Below, one piece after another: positions 23,868 to 32,391 of a stretch of DNA of 64,000 nucleotides (positions within the stretch are counted from its first letter, which is position 1; every line of letters starts with the position of its first letter). The stretch comes from CADCTB01 sp964479465 (GTDB lineage Bacteria; Actinomycetota; Acidimicrobiia; Acidimicrobiales; AC-14). Location of the stretch: contig CAYZMG010000010.1 in assembly GCA_964479465.1 (NCBI GenBank), positions 1 to 64,000 of the forward strand. The letters run 5' to 3'. The position numbers and the translations under genes were made by a program. Below the pieces are notes generated by a model, which was given only the letters and a program-made list of their open reading frames with translations, was not told the origin of the DNA and made no database searches.

Positions 23868-25595
23868 TCACCACCTCAATTGACTTGTTTTGACCGCAGC
23901 GTCGAACGATACCTGTGCGGTGTCCGCCGTAAGCTCGACGCCGGCAAAAGAACCCCGGGCGTCAAGGTGGTCCTTTATTCGATCGAACGCCCACCTCGGC
24001 TGTCGGGGAGGACGACGTGCGTACACATGGCGCCCTATGTATGGGCTCGAGTAGGGAAGGGCCATCTGACTCGCACCGACTGCGTACTCCCAGGCGTCGA
24101 ATGAGTCGTCAAACTCTAATGGACTGAGTCCGAGGACCGTATCTGAAAGGGGAAGCAAGACGGTTCGGAGCCACTCCGAGCCAGGAAGCTTGAGCCTCGC
24201 GTTCTCATTGAGCAGCTTCGCCCAAGTATCTTCCAGCACAGCCCAAGGATGAAGTGCTTCGAATATTGGCTCAATCTCGCCCTCATTGACGACAGTTATA
24301 TCGGTGAAGAGATAACCGAGCATCGGCCAGTTAGCGCCAGCGCAAGCACCAATGCCCGCGGAGTACCACCCGAGCAGTGCTGGCAGCCGTCGGATCCCAA
24401 GCCAAGCGGTGTAACGGGTTCCCGTGATGTGGCGTGCCAGCGGAGCGGAGAGCCACCCGAGGGCAGTTCGAGCGAGGTCCCGGTGGCGAGATTCATCGCC
24501 AAAGCGCCCAAGGATTAGAAGCGCAGCGTCGATCTCGACTGAGCCTGCCGCAACGAGGGCGATGACCTCGCGCACGCTCTGATCGGTCGGCTCGCTAGTG
24601 AAGTCGATTTCGGTGTCGGTAGCGCGAGTTGCATGGACACGAACGGCGTCATGCAGTCGGATTCGGTGGAGCGGATCGGGCACGAAGCGCTTGATCTCGG
24701 CGGTCACAAGCTCGACACCAGTGCGGCGTTGCTGCATCAGGTCGTCGAGCGCCTCAATCTTTGTTACGAGCGACGAAAACAAGATGTCTGCAGAATCGAT
24801 CTCGATCACGATGCCGTCGCGGCTTCGGACAAGCTCTTGTGCAGCCGCACCAAGGCTGCCGTGCTTGGCCCAGTACATCGGATACCGGCGGTTCGGAGCG
24901 CGGCTGATTACCGTGCGGAGAGCGCGGTCCCATGTACCCGACCAACCAACAACGACCAAGCCATACTCGTCGACAACCTGGTCGAGTAGTCGATCGAGTG
25001 CAGGATGATAGTGATCGAGTTCCTCGACAGTGTTCTTGATGTTCGGGTTCAGGTAGTCGCCATGAACCTTCACAACTGTGCACGGACTGTGCACGAGTGG
25101 CACTGCGCCGATCGCGTCCTCGCCGCTGGAGATGACAACCGGCTCGACTCCCACCGCTCGAAGAGCCTGCTCCATGAGGCGATCGAAGTTTGTGGTCACG
25201 ATGACTCGGAAGACACCTCGTGACACCAGCGCAGCGATGCCCTGATGGGCTGCAGTTGGGACCTTCAGTCCGGCGGCACGGTCCTCCTCGGTGGGTTCGA
25301 AGTAAGCGCCCAGGAGGTCTCTTCGGCTCGCGGACGTTGGCGCAATCGCGCCCAGGAGGCCGGAATAGTCGGGCTCCTGCCCATGGGCGTCCACGTACCA
25401 CCTAATCGGCTCGGGAGGCGCTGGGTCTACCCCCTCGGCGACGGCCAGCCGGGTCGCGAGGTCATTGACGACTTGCCATCCGGTCGGGATTCCCGCCGAC
25501 GAGGAGACCCCAGACCCAACCAATAGAGCCAAGCGACCAGGCGCGCCATGACAGGACATCGCCAGCGATGCAAGCGGGTCAGCGCTGGCAGTCAT
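23868..25595 (-). CDS. SIR2-domain protein, candidate anti-phage NADase
   Basis: 575 residues. The N-terminal half is a SIR2-like NAD-binding domain: GSGVSSSAGIPTGW at about 27-40, TTNFD with N136, and VHGD with H178. The C-terminal 330 residues are not recognised and may be a sensor. Stand-alone SIR2 proteins of this size occur in bacterial defence systems that deplete NAD. It is transcribed alone, convergent with the integrase, and its codon and base use is less GC-rich than neighbours, as expected of acquired cargo. Confidence 0.8.
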   Translation of the reverse strand: MTASADPLASLAMSCHGAPGRLALLVGSGVSSSAGIPTGWQVVNDLATRLAVAEGVDPAPPEPIRWYVDAHGQEPDYSGLLGAIAPTSASRRDLLGAYFEPTEEDRAAGLKVPTAAHQGIAALVSRGVFRVIVTTNFDRLMEQALRAVGVEPVVISSGEDAIGAVPLVHSPCTVVKVHGDYLNPNIKNTVEELDHYHPALDRLLDQVVDEYGLVVVGWSGTWDRALRTVISRAPNRRYPMYWAKHGSLGAAAQELVRSRDGIVIEIDSADILFSSLVTKIEALDDLMQQRRTGVELVTAEIKRFVPDPLHRIRLHDAVRVHATRATDTEIDFTSEPTDQSVREVIALVAAGSVEIDAALLILGRFGDESRHRDLARTALGWLSAPLARHITGTRYTAWLGIRRLPALLGWYSAGIGACAGANWPMLGYLFTDITVVNEGEIEPIFEALHPWAVLEDTWAKLLNENARLKLPGSEWLRTVLLPLSDTVLGLSPLEFDDSFDAWEYAVGASQMALPYSSPYIGRHVYARRPPRQPRWAFDRIKDHLDARGSFAGVELTADTAQVSFDAAVKTSQLRW

Positions 25596-25676
25596 GCCAC
25601 ACCATCGTGTCAGACCGCCGCGAGGCGGCTGGTGGATGGCGTGCGTCCCGGGAACTGTCTGATGGCCGAAGTGGCT

Positions 25677-27416
25677 TTACGCCTTCGCCGGCCGCACATG
25701 GGCCGGCGGCAGCGTCCCGTGGACGAGGAGCGCGTCGCCGGGTCGCATCTGGCGGACGACGTTGGCAGCCAACAGCGGGACCTGGGTCGGCTGGACTCGG
25801 TCGTCGGCGTCGATCCTGTCGGCGCCGAGGTACCCCGGCACGTGCTCGTGGCCGGTGAGCTTGGCGACGTAGTCGAGGCCGGTGGTGTCGGACATGCCGG
25901 TGAAGAACAGCTTGGTCAGGTGGTTGGTCAGGATTGTGTCGGCCTGCACACCGTAGATCGCCTCCACCTGGGCCTTCGACTGCCAGACGGTTACGAGCTG
26001 GATGCCGATGCCCGCGACCGTCGACGCCCACTCGACCAGTTTGCGCAGCGGCGTGTTGGCGGTTTCGTCGAGGGCGAGAAGCAGCGTCGGTTCCAACCGG
26101 GCCCGGTGCCGGCTGGTTCGCTCGAAGGCCTGGTTCACGAGATCGGCGATGAGCCCGCCGAGCACCGGCGCCATGCGGTCTTGGTCGCCGATCGGCGTGG
26201 CTAGGTAGAGCGTGTTGTTCCCGGACAGGAGCCAGTCGAGGTCGATGTCGCAACGCTGGGAGACGGCGGCAACCTGGGGATCGGCCCAGGGCCAAATCAC
26301 CGTGCGGGCCGTGACGTAGATCGACGAGGTGGTCCGGGGATCGAGGTCCCACAGGCCCTTCATCCACCGGTGGACGCGGGCTGCCTCGGTGGCGAGCGGC
26401 TCCTTCCCGCTGTCGACGTGGGCTCGCAGCAGCGGCGCCACCGTCCCACTCGATGTCTCCGTCGGGCGATCGACGGCCATGACCCAGTCAACGACGTCGC
26501 TGATGGTCCGCTTCTCGCTGTTGGCGGCCAGCCACAACAGGCTGGTGAGCAAGATCTCGGCCTGCTTCATCCAGTGGGAGTCGCCCTTGCGGTCATCCCG
26601 GGGTGCGGCGTCGGCCAGGCTCCTGGCCGTCGCCGCCGCGCCCTGCAGCGATGCCGCGCCGCGAAGGGGTGTCCACTGCGAGGAGGCGATGCCCGTCGCC
26701 CCGGTCGGGTCGAAGACCCTGACCTCGCCAATCTTGCGGCGTTCCTCGATGGTGGCTGCCAGGAGATCGGTCTTGACCGAGGACAGGATGGCCGGGAAGG
26801 CCCAAGCCCGGATGCCGGCCTCGGCGCAGCGGGTCTTGCCCGATCGGCTGGGGCCGATGAGGGCGATCGAGCCGATGTCGCCGCGTCGTCGCCCACGTCC
26901 CCGGCGACGCCGATTGCGGGGTGGGCCCTCTGCTGCGAGGAGGTGGCGGCCGAAGCGGCCCAACACGAAGCGCCCCGGCTCTGGGCGCCGGACGATGAGG
27001 GCGGCGAGGTCGGTGGCCGTCGCCAGCCGGGCTTCGGTGGTTACCCCGAGGCGAGACCGCCGGTCGAGTGGCGTCCGGTCGGTGCGGAACACCTTCCAGA
27101 GCAGGCCAACGATCGCCGCGCAGCATGCGAAGGCCACCACGACGCACGACCAGAACAGGACCGGCCCCGGCAGCTGGGAACGGGCCGGCTCCTCGAAGGC
27201 GAATCTGGGGTTGCCCCACATCTCCGGCATGTGGCGCAACGCCGCGGCCACCCCGCCGGCGTCGAGGTCGAGGACGCTGCGGCTGCGGACCAGCGATGCG
27301 GCCTGGGCGCCGAGCCACAGGACGCCACCGGCGAAGGCGGCCAGCCCGAGCACTGCGAGCACGGCGAGGTCGAAGCCGTTGCCCGCAGGCCGCGTGGTCG
27401 GCTGGGGCCGGTTCAT
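25677..27416 (-). CDS. Type IV coupling protein (VirD4/TraG-like)
   Basis: 579 residues. Two N-terminal transmembrane segments (about 16-40 and 87-107) lead to a cytoplasmic ATPase with Walker A GPSRSGKT (188-195) and a TraG/TraD-type C-terminal half (LLLALDETANTPL and a Gln/Met-rich end). It would hand the relaxase-DNA complex to a secretion channel. Its ATG overlaps the relaxase stop (ATGA), so both are coexpressed. Confidence 0.88.
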   Translation of the reverse strand: MNRPQPTTRPAGNGFDLAVLAVLGLAAFAGGVLWLGAQAASLVRSRSVLDLDAGGVAAALRHMPEMWGNPRFAFEEPARSQLPGPVLFWSCVVVAFACCAAIVGLLWKVFRTDRTPLDRRSRLGVTTEARLATATDLAALIVRRPEPGRFVLGRFGRHLLAAEGPPRNRRRRGRGRRRGDIGSIALIGPSRSGKTRCAEAGIRAWAFPAILSSVKTDLLAATIEERRKIGEVRVFDPTGATGIASSQWTPLRGAASLQGAAATARSLADAAPRDDRKGDSHWMKQAEILLTSLLWLAANSEKRTISDVVDWVMAVDRPTETSSGTVAPLLRAHVDSGKEPLATEAARVHRWMKGLWDLDPRTTSSIYVTARTVIWPWADPQVAAVSQRCDIDLDWLLSGNNTLYLATPIGDQDRMAPVLGGLIADLVNQAFERTSRHRARLEPTLLLALDETANTPLRKLVEWASTVAGIGIQLVTVWQSKAQVEAIYGVQADTILTNHLTKLFFTGMSDTTGLDYVAKLTGHEHVPGYLGADRIDADDRVQPTQVPLLAANVVRQMRPGDALLVHGTLPPAHVRPAKA

Positions 27417-29806
27417 GGCGCAGCCGCGACGGCAACGTCCATCGCCGCGGTCTTGGCGTGGGGCACCGCCAGGGCGTGCTGGACCCGGGCCAGCGGATCG
27501 TCGGGGCCTACTCCGAAGTCATCAGCCGAGGCGACGACGTAGAGGTGGTTGTGGTCCCGACCTCGGCTCAGGCCGGTGTAGCCCGCTTCGGCAAAGAGGG
27601 TCTCGGTGCCGAGCAGGAGAGCCCGGTCACACGTCATGCCCTGGGCCTTGTGGATCGTCCGGGCATAGGCGTGGCCAAGGTGGCCCGACGCCAGGTAGTC
27701 GACGGGCACCTCGACCCGTCGGCCTCCGTCCAGGTCGACGACCAGGCGACGATCGACGGCGCCGGCGACGACGCCGGTATCGCCGTTGAGCAGTCCGAGG
27801 TCGTAGCGGTTGCGGTGGGCCAGGACCCGGTCGCCGACGGCGAAGCCGACCTCGTCGACGCTGAGCTGGTCGGCGCCGAGGCGCCCGGCCTGCCTCAAGG
27901 CCTGGCGGGCCCGGTCGTTGAGGTCGTCGACGTCATCCCGACGCAGAGCGATCATGACCGCGTCGCTTCCCGTCGCGTCTGCGTCGAGCCAGTCGGCGAC
28001 CATGGCGTCGCGGACCACCTCGACGTTGTCCGCCACCGTCACGTTGCCGTTGCTGACCAGTCGTCCTAGGGCGGCGTCCACGCGTCCCTCCCGCAGGTCG
28101 ACCAGGGCCGACCGCTCGCTGACATCGGACTGACGCCGATTGCCGGTCAGCTCCTGGTGGCCGAGACGCCGGTCGAGGGCGGCGAACAGGCCACCGGCCT
28201 GGATCTCCGGGAGCTGCTTGGGGTCGCCGACGGCGATGAGCTTCGTGCCAGCCCGGTTGGCTTCCGCCACGAGCGCCGCCAGCTGGCGGGTGCCGACCAT
28301 CGCGGCTTCATCAAGGACCAGGACCGTCCGGTCGTCGAGGCGGAGGTTCCCGCCGGCCAGCGCGGCCTGCAGGGATGCCGCGGTGGAGCTGTGAATCCCG
28401 GAGCCGGCCTCTAGCTCCCTCGCCGCCCGGGCCGCCAGCGCGATGCCGAGCACACGGTAGCCGCTGGCCTCGTAGGCCGAGCGCACGGCGTCGAGGGCGA
28501 AGGTCTTCCCCGATCCGGGCCGGCCGACGACGATGTCGACAGCGTCGCCGGACAGAGCCAGCCGGCGGACCACGGCCCGCTGCTCGTCGCTCAGCGACGG
28601 CCGGGCTGCCGTGGCCGCCTCGACGGCTGCGGGGTCGGCGACGGCCGTGCCGCTGGCCCGGCCGACGATCGCAGTATCGACGGTGCGGTGCTCCAGCTCG
28701 AGGATCTCCGGCGTCGTCCAGATGCGGCCGTCCACTAGCTCCACGGCGTGGGCGGAGGCCAGGAACTCGGCCACCTTGTCTTCGATCTGCTCCAGCGTGG
28801 CGCCCTGGGTGGCGCCCGTGGCGACGCTCCGGACGATGTCGCTGCGGGTGAAGTAGGCATCAGACTCACTCACCCGGCGGGCAATGTCGGCCGGCGACAA
28901 CGCGACCTGGGGCCGGCGGATCATGGTCGGTACGTCCGAGATGGAGAACTCCAGCTCCCGGGCTCGCCGTGCCCATCGCCGGCGAAGCTCGTCCTCCTCG
29001 ATTGCTTGGCCCTTCGGGGTCCGGGTGGCCAGAGTGGCGATCCGGGCGCCCTCGGCGGTGGTGATCCCTTGGCGGGCCATCTCGGCTTCGATCACCATGC
29101 GGCGCTGGCTGAACGCCCGTCGCACCGTTGCGGGGACGCCGGCAACCTCGGCCACGCCGTGGCGGTCGGCCTCGTCGAACAGGCACCCGACGTCGCGAGC
29201 CAGGGCGTGGCGCAGCGAGGCCTGGAAGACAGCATCGGCCGTGTAGCGCTCCCGGTACACGGCACGGCCGTCGAGCGCCGTCCAACGGCCGTCGGGTCCT
29301 TGGGTGGCGTTGATGACCAGGAGGTGGACGTGTAGGCCCGGGTCGGCCAGGCGGCTGGTGCGGTGCAGGAAGGCAGCGCCGACGAACCCGCCGCCGTCGT
29401 GCACCTCGGCGCCGGCATGGCCCCGACGGACAGCGCAGGCGTTGGCCTCGAAGAAGCGCCGGCTGTCCTCCACCGCCGACCACACCGACTCGACCACGGC
29501 CGCCGATGTCTCCGCGTCGCCCAGGGCCCACAGCACAGAGACCGACTTCGGAGCCGAGATGGTGAGGTCGAAGCCGGGCTTGGTGGCCCGGCTGGCGAGG
29601 AGGGCCTCGCCGGTGTGGGGGTGGCGCAGTTCGAACAGGGCGCCGAGCTGCTCGGCGTCGACATCGCCGTGCAGGCCGAGCTCGGCGGCCAGGCGCCCGA
29701 CCCAACGGCCCGGAGCCTCGCCGGAAGCGACGTAGTAGTCCTCGGCGCCGTCGACGACCTCCCGCTGGTAGTAGTCGGCGCTGCGCAGCTTGCCGATGGA
29801 GATCAC
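27413..29806 (-). CDS. MobF relaxase-helicase (TrwC/TraI type)
   Basis: The GTG at 29806 is chosen so that the protein starts ISIGKLRSADYY, the usual MobF N-terminus; about 797 residues. Tyrosines Y12/Y13 and Y24/Y25 are candidate nicking residues. The His triad H148, H159, H161 has the TrwC spacing (GLHVHLLVIN). A superfamily I helicase follows (P-loop GRPGSGKT near 440, VLDEAAMVGTRQLA, and a C-terminal HKAQGMTCDRALL motif). It nicks and unwinds element DNA at an oriT. Confidence 0.94.
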   Translation of the reverse strand: MISIGKLRSADYYQREVVDGAEDYYVASGEAPGRWVGRLAAELGLHGDVDAEQLGALFELRHPHTGEALLASRATKPGFDLTISAPKSVSVLWALGDAETSAAVVESVWSAVEDSRRFFEANACAVRRGHAGAEVHDGGGFVGAAFLHRTSRLADPGLHVHLLVINATQGPDGRWTALDGRAVYRERYTADAVFQASLRHALARDVGCLFDEADRHGVAEVAGVPATVRRAFSQRRMVIEAEMARQGITTAEGARIATLATRTPKGQAIEEDELRRRWARRARELEFSISDVPTMIRRPQVALSPADIARRVSESDAYFTRSDIVRSVATGATQGATLEQIEDKVAEFLASAHAVELVDGRIWTTPEILELEHRTVDTAIVGRASGTAVADPAAVEAATAARPSLSDEQRAVVRRLALSGDAVDIVVGRPGSGKTFALDAVRSAYEASGYRVLGIALAARAARELEAGSGIHSSTAASLQAALAGGNLRLDDRTVLVLDEAAMVGTRQLAALVAEANRAGTKLIAVGDPKQLPEIQAGGLFAALDRRLGHQELTGNRRQSDVSERSALVDLREGRVDAALGRLVSNGNVTVADNVEVVRDAMVADWLDADATGSDAVMIALRRDDVDDLNDRARQALRQAGRLGADQLSVDEVGFAVGDRVLAHRNRYDLGLLNGDTGVVAGAVDRRLVVDLDGGRRVEVPVDYLASGHLGHAYARTIHKAQGMTCDRALLLGTETLFAEAGYTGLSRGRDHNHLYVVASADDFGVGPDDPLARVQHALAVPHAKTAAMDVAVAAAP

Positions 29807-29914
29807 GCCGGCCCGCCGCCGGCTGGTTCGCCGCACCCCTGGTGCATCGGTGTGGGAAATGACGGGCAGTACGCAGGCCGATCAGCTGCTTGGGTCATGG
29901 GTCGACCGGGTGCG

Positions 29915-30130
29915 TCAGGCCGCACCGTTGGAGGGGCCGAGCAGGTGGAGCAGCTCGTGAAGAGGCACAAGCTTGCGCCGGCCGAGGCAGACGTTGGGCA
30001 GGCCCTCGCGTCCGCCGGTCTCCCGGTAGATGCGGGCCTGGAGGTAGGCCGTCGTCCGTCCGATGCGCAGGAGCTGTGCCGCCTCCTCGATGGTCAGGAA
30101 GGGCGGGAGGTCATGAGGCAGGGCAGCCAT
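29915..30130 (-). CDS. Small HTH (excisionase/AlpA-like) protein
   Basis: 71 residues from ATG 30130. The segment FLTIEEAAQLLRIGRTTAYL followed by a basic GRRKLVPLHELLHLL tail is typical of MerR/AlpA-like DNA-binding proteins. It precedes the relaxase by 108 bp and is probably the first gene of the transfer operon; it may be an excision factor or oriT-binding accessory. Confidence 0.7.
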   Translation of the reverse strand: MAALPHDLPPFLTIEEAAQLLRIGRTTAYLQARIYRETGGREGLPNVCLGRRKLVPLHELLHLLGPSNGAA

Positions 30131-30273
30131 GAGGTTCTCCGTTCTGCAAACTTGCATGGATGTTGTTCGTTGACTCGCATCCTCGCGCCCGGTATGCTTG
30201 GTTGTCAACAGGCACACTGTTAGTTGTCAACAGCGAGTACCAGCGAGTACTGACGAGCACCAGGAGACAATTC
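30131..30273. promoter_or_regulatory. Divergent operator-promoter region of element B
   Basis: GTTGTCAACAG occurs at 30201-30211 and 30223-30233. Each holds the palindrome GTTG-T-CAAC, and the repeats are 22 bp apart, two helical turns. Read leftwards they contain TTGACA, a consensus -35. A further GCGAGTACC/GCGAGTACT duplication follows (30233, 30243). This is a likely binding site for the XRE protein at 30274. Confidence 0.6.
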
Positions 30274-31170
30274 GTGAGACGCAAGCGCCAGGCCCCCGAA
30301 ACCTTCGATCGCACCATCGACGCCAATCAGATCGTCGGCGCCAACTTCCGCATGGCCCGTGAACTTCGGGGCTGGACCCAGGAGGAGACGGCCCGGGTGC
30401 TGGCCCCCTACCTCGGTCAGACGCTGCCCAAGGCCAGCATCTCGGCCATCGAGCGGGGGCTCGATCGTGACCGCCGGCGGGTGTTCAACGCCCAGGAGTT
30501 GGTCGCGTTCTCGCTGGGCTTCGACGTGCCGATCTGGTGGTTCTTCCTGCCGCTGATCGGCTCGGACACCATGCGTCTGGAGAACACCGGCGAGCGAGCC
30601 AGCAACCTGCTCATGCTGCTCCTCGGTCGTCAGGACCAGGTCGAGCTGCTGCGCGACCGGGTCGCCACGCTGCGGAGGACGTCCGATCGCACTGCGGTCG
30701 AGGAGATGCTGGAGCGCTTCGTGGGAGCCAAGAGCTGGCAGCACCTGGAGGCGACCCGGCTGCTCGCCATTCAGGAACTGGCGTACCAGGAGGCCAGCAC
30801 CATCGAGTCCCTCATCGGCAGCCTGCGTGAGGTGGTGGCCAAGTTCGACGGCGTGTTCGAGAAGGTCGTCCCTCGCGACGTCGAAATGGCTGCCTTCATG
30901 GAGTGGAAGCCGAGCCAGGTCTACCGCAAGACCTCGGAGGTGCTGCTGGGCAAGGCGCTGTTCCACAAGGCGTTCGACGATGAGGACGACTTCCGCAGGC
31001 ATCGGCTCGACCTGCTCCTGTCGCGGGAGGACCTCCCGCTGGAGGACTGGATCGATACCGAGGACCAGGAGCTCCTGTCCCGGGTCGCCGCCGTCTTTGA
31101 TCGCATCGAGGAACAGCTTCGGGACAAGGAGTTGCCGCCGCCTCCCGACCGCGTTGCTGATCCTGAGTAG
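30274..31170 (+). CDS. XRE-family regulator of element B
   Basis: 298 residues from GTG with AGGAG 7 bp upstream. An N-terminal XRE helix-turn-helix (about 17-80: NFRMARELRGWTQEETARVL and SISAIERG) is followed by a hydrophobic FDVPIWWFFLPL patch and a long helical C-terminal region (about 110-290). It sits divergently from the transfer genes with palindromic repeats between, so it probably represses both directions. Confidence 0.78.
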   Translation: MRRKRQAPETFDRTIDANQIVGANFRMARELRGWTQEETARVLAPYLGQTLPKASISAIERGLDRDRRRVFNAQELVAFSLGFDVPIWWFFLPLIGSDTMRLENTGERASNLLMLLLGRQDQVELLRDRVATLRRTSDRTAVEEMLERFVGAKSWQHLEATRLLAIQELAYQEASTIESLIGSLREVVAKFDGVFEKVVPRDVEMAAFMEWKPSQVYRKTSEVLLGKALFHKAFDDEDDFRRHRLDLLLSREDLPLEDWIDTEDQELLSRVAAVFDRIEEQLRDKELPPPPDRVADPE

Positions 31171-31200
31171 GCCAGGAGTCGTGCCGGTAGCGCCAGGGCG

Positions 31201-31292
31201 GTCAAGGCCGGCCGAAGGCCGCCCGTGGGGCAGCCTTGACGGCCCGGGTCAGGACCGGAGCGACAATGGTGATTGAAGCCCGCCAGGGCTTC
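31201..31292 (+). terminator. Two hairpins behind the XRE gene
   Basis: GTCAAGGC (31201-31208) pairs with GCCTTGAC (31233-31240) around an inner GGCC-GAA-GGCC hairpin. GAAGCCC (31275-31281) pairs with GGGCTTC (31286-31292) around GCCA. Neither has a T-run. They probably end the regulator transcript. Confidence 0.4.
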
Positions 31293-31384
31293 ATGCGAGC
31301 GCCGTTGCGGTTGCGGTCCAGCGCGTACGCTTCACCGCCGTCCGAAGGACGCGCCGCCGGGGATCGGAGTAGGTGGATGGCGAG

Positions 31385-31768
31385 ATGAAGTTCGTCCTGC
31401 TTCGAGGCGAGGATCCACCGGCCGACGCAGTCGTTGTGGTGCGTGGCGGCATGAACGGACTCGATCCGGCGACAGTCACGCGGACCGCCTCCCGCAGCCT
31501 CGACGCCATGGGGTTCCTCGGCGTCTCAGTCTTCCTCGCCCTGGACCAGAGCGCGGGGGAGTTGTGTGGGTCGCTGGACGAGATAGTTCGGTACCGGCAG
31601 GTTCGCATGTCGACAGTCGGCGCTGTGAGGGCGGCTGGCTTCGCCTTGCTGGCCACGGGCGATCGGCCTCACTTCGACATCGTCCTCCCGGACCTCGACG
31701 CGCCGACGCTCGCACGGCTTGATACCGCGTTCGCTCCACCGGAGCCCAACCCCGGCCGGCCGCTGTGA
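31385..31768 (+). CDS. Hypothetical protein, first of a coupled pair
   Basis: 127 residues from ATG 31385; GTG 31373 is an alternative. It has an alternating strand/helix pattern (MKFVLLRGEDPPADAVVVV, then GFLGVSVFLALDQS) and ends PNPGRPL. It overlaps the next gene by GTGA. No family is recognised. Being between the regulator and the paraMORC module, it is likely cargo and could be a two-gene system. Confidence 0.55.
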   Translation: MKFVLLRGEDPPADAVVVVRGGMNGLDPATVTRTASRSLDAMGFLGVSVFLALDQSAGELCGSLDEIVRYRQVRMSTVGAVRAAGFALLATGDRPHFDIVLPDLDAPTLARLDTAFAPPEPNPGRPL

Positions 31769-32058
31769 GCGTTGTCAAGCCCGGCCACGGGCGGGACAAT
31801 GGGGGAATGGAAGAGCGTCCCTGGCAGATGTGGGTCGACTTCGCCCGGGTCTACAGCGGACTAACGTACGGCCACCTGGATGACGCAACCCCCGGGACCG
31901 AGGTCAGGCCGGGGCGGTACCTGGTTGTCGGGGACGACGACGCCGATCCGGCCGTCGCCCAGGTCATCGAGGTCAAGGACGACGGGACCGTGCTCCTGCG
32001 CGTGTTGCCCGGCCACGCGGACCAGCACGCCACGCTGGTCGGCCCGCAGCCTGCGTGA
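31765..32058 (+). CDS. Hypothetical protein, second of a coupled pair
   Basis: 97 residues from GTG 31765 in the GTGA overlap; ATG 31807 behind GGGGGA is an alternative and gives 83 residues. The C-terminal part is a small beta-rich domain (GRYLVVGDDDADPAVAQVIE and VLLRVLPG). Function unknown. Confidence 0.55.
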   Translation: MSVVKPGHGRDNGGMEERPWQMWVDFARVYSGLTYGHLDDATPGTEVRPGRYLVVGDDDADPAVAQVIEVKDDGTVLLRVLPGHADQHATLVGPQPA

Positions 32059-32391
32059 CCGAGTGTGGTGTGGCTTGAGTGCCCGCCGTCCGTCGCTAAT
32101 CAGCCTCCTGCGATGACGTCTGGCGGTGCCTGGCGACCCCATCATCATCGATGGGGAAATGCGAGTGGTCAGCGGACGAAGAACCACGACGGTGCACGCC
32201 GTAGGGTCTGCTTGTCATGCAGGGGTCCACAATCCCCGTAGCATCTCTCCAGGCGCGCGTCGGGGGCTGACTTGTCAATCGCAATCGGCATGAGAGGATT
32301 ATGAGGATGATCGGTCTGGCGGCAATGCCCCCGGAATCGCTGGTGTACGACTTGATCCCAGTTCATATGTGGATATCGTGAACGATCTGGC
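32059..32391. other. Intergenic region ahead of the paraMORC module
   Basis: About 330 bp without a plausible gene. The base composition drops toward A/T from about 32140 on, which marks the edge of the acquired cassette. It probably holds the promoter of the three-gene module; no clear -35/-10 pair was identified. Confidence 0.4.
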
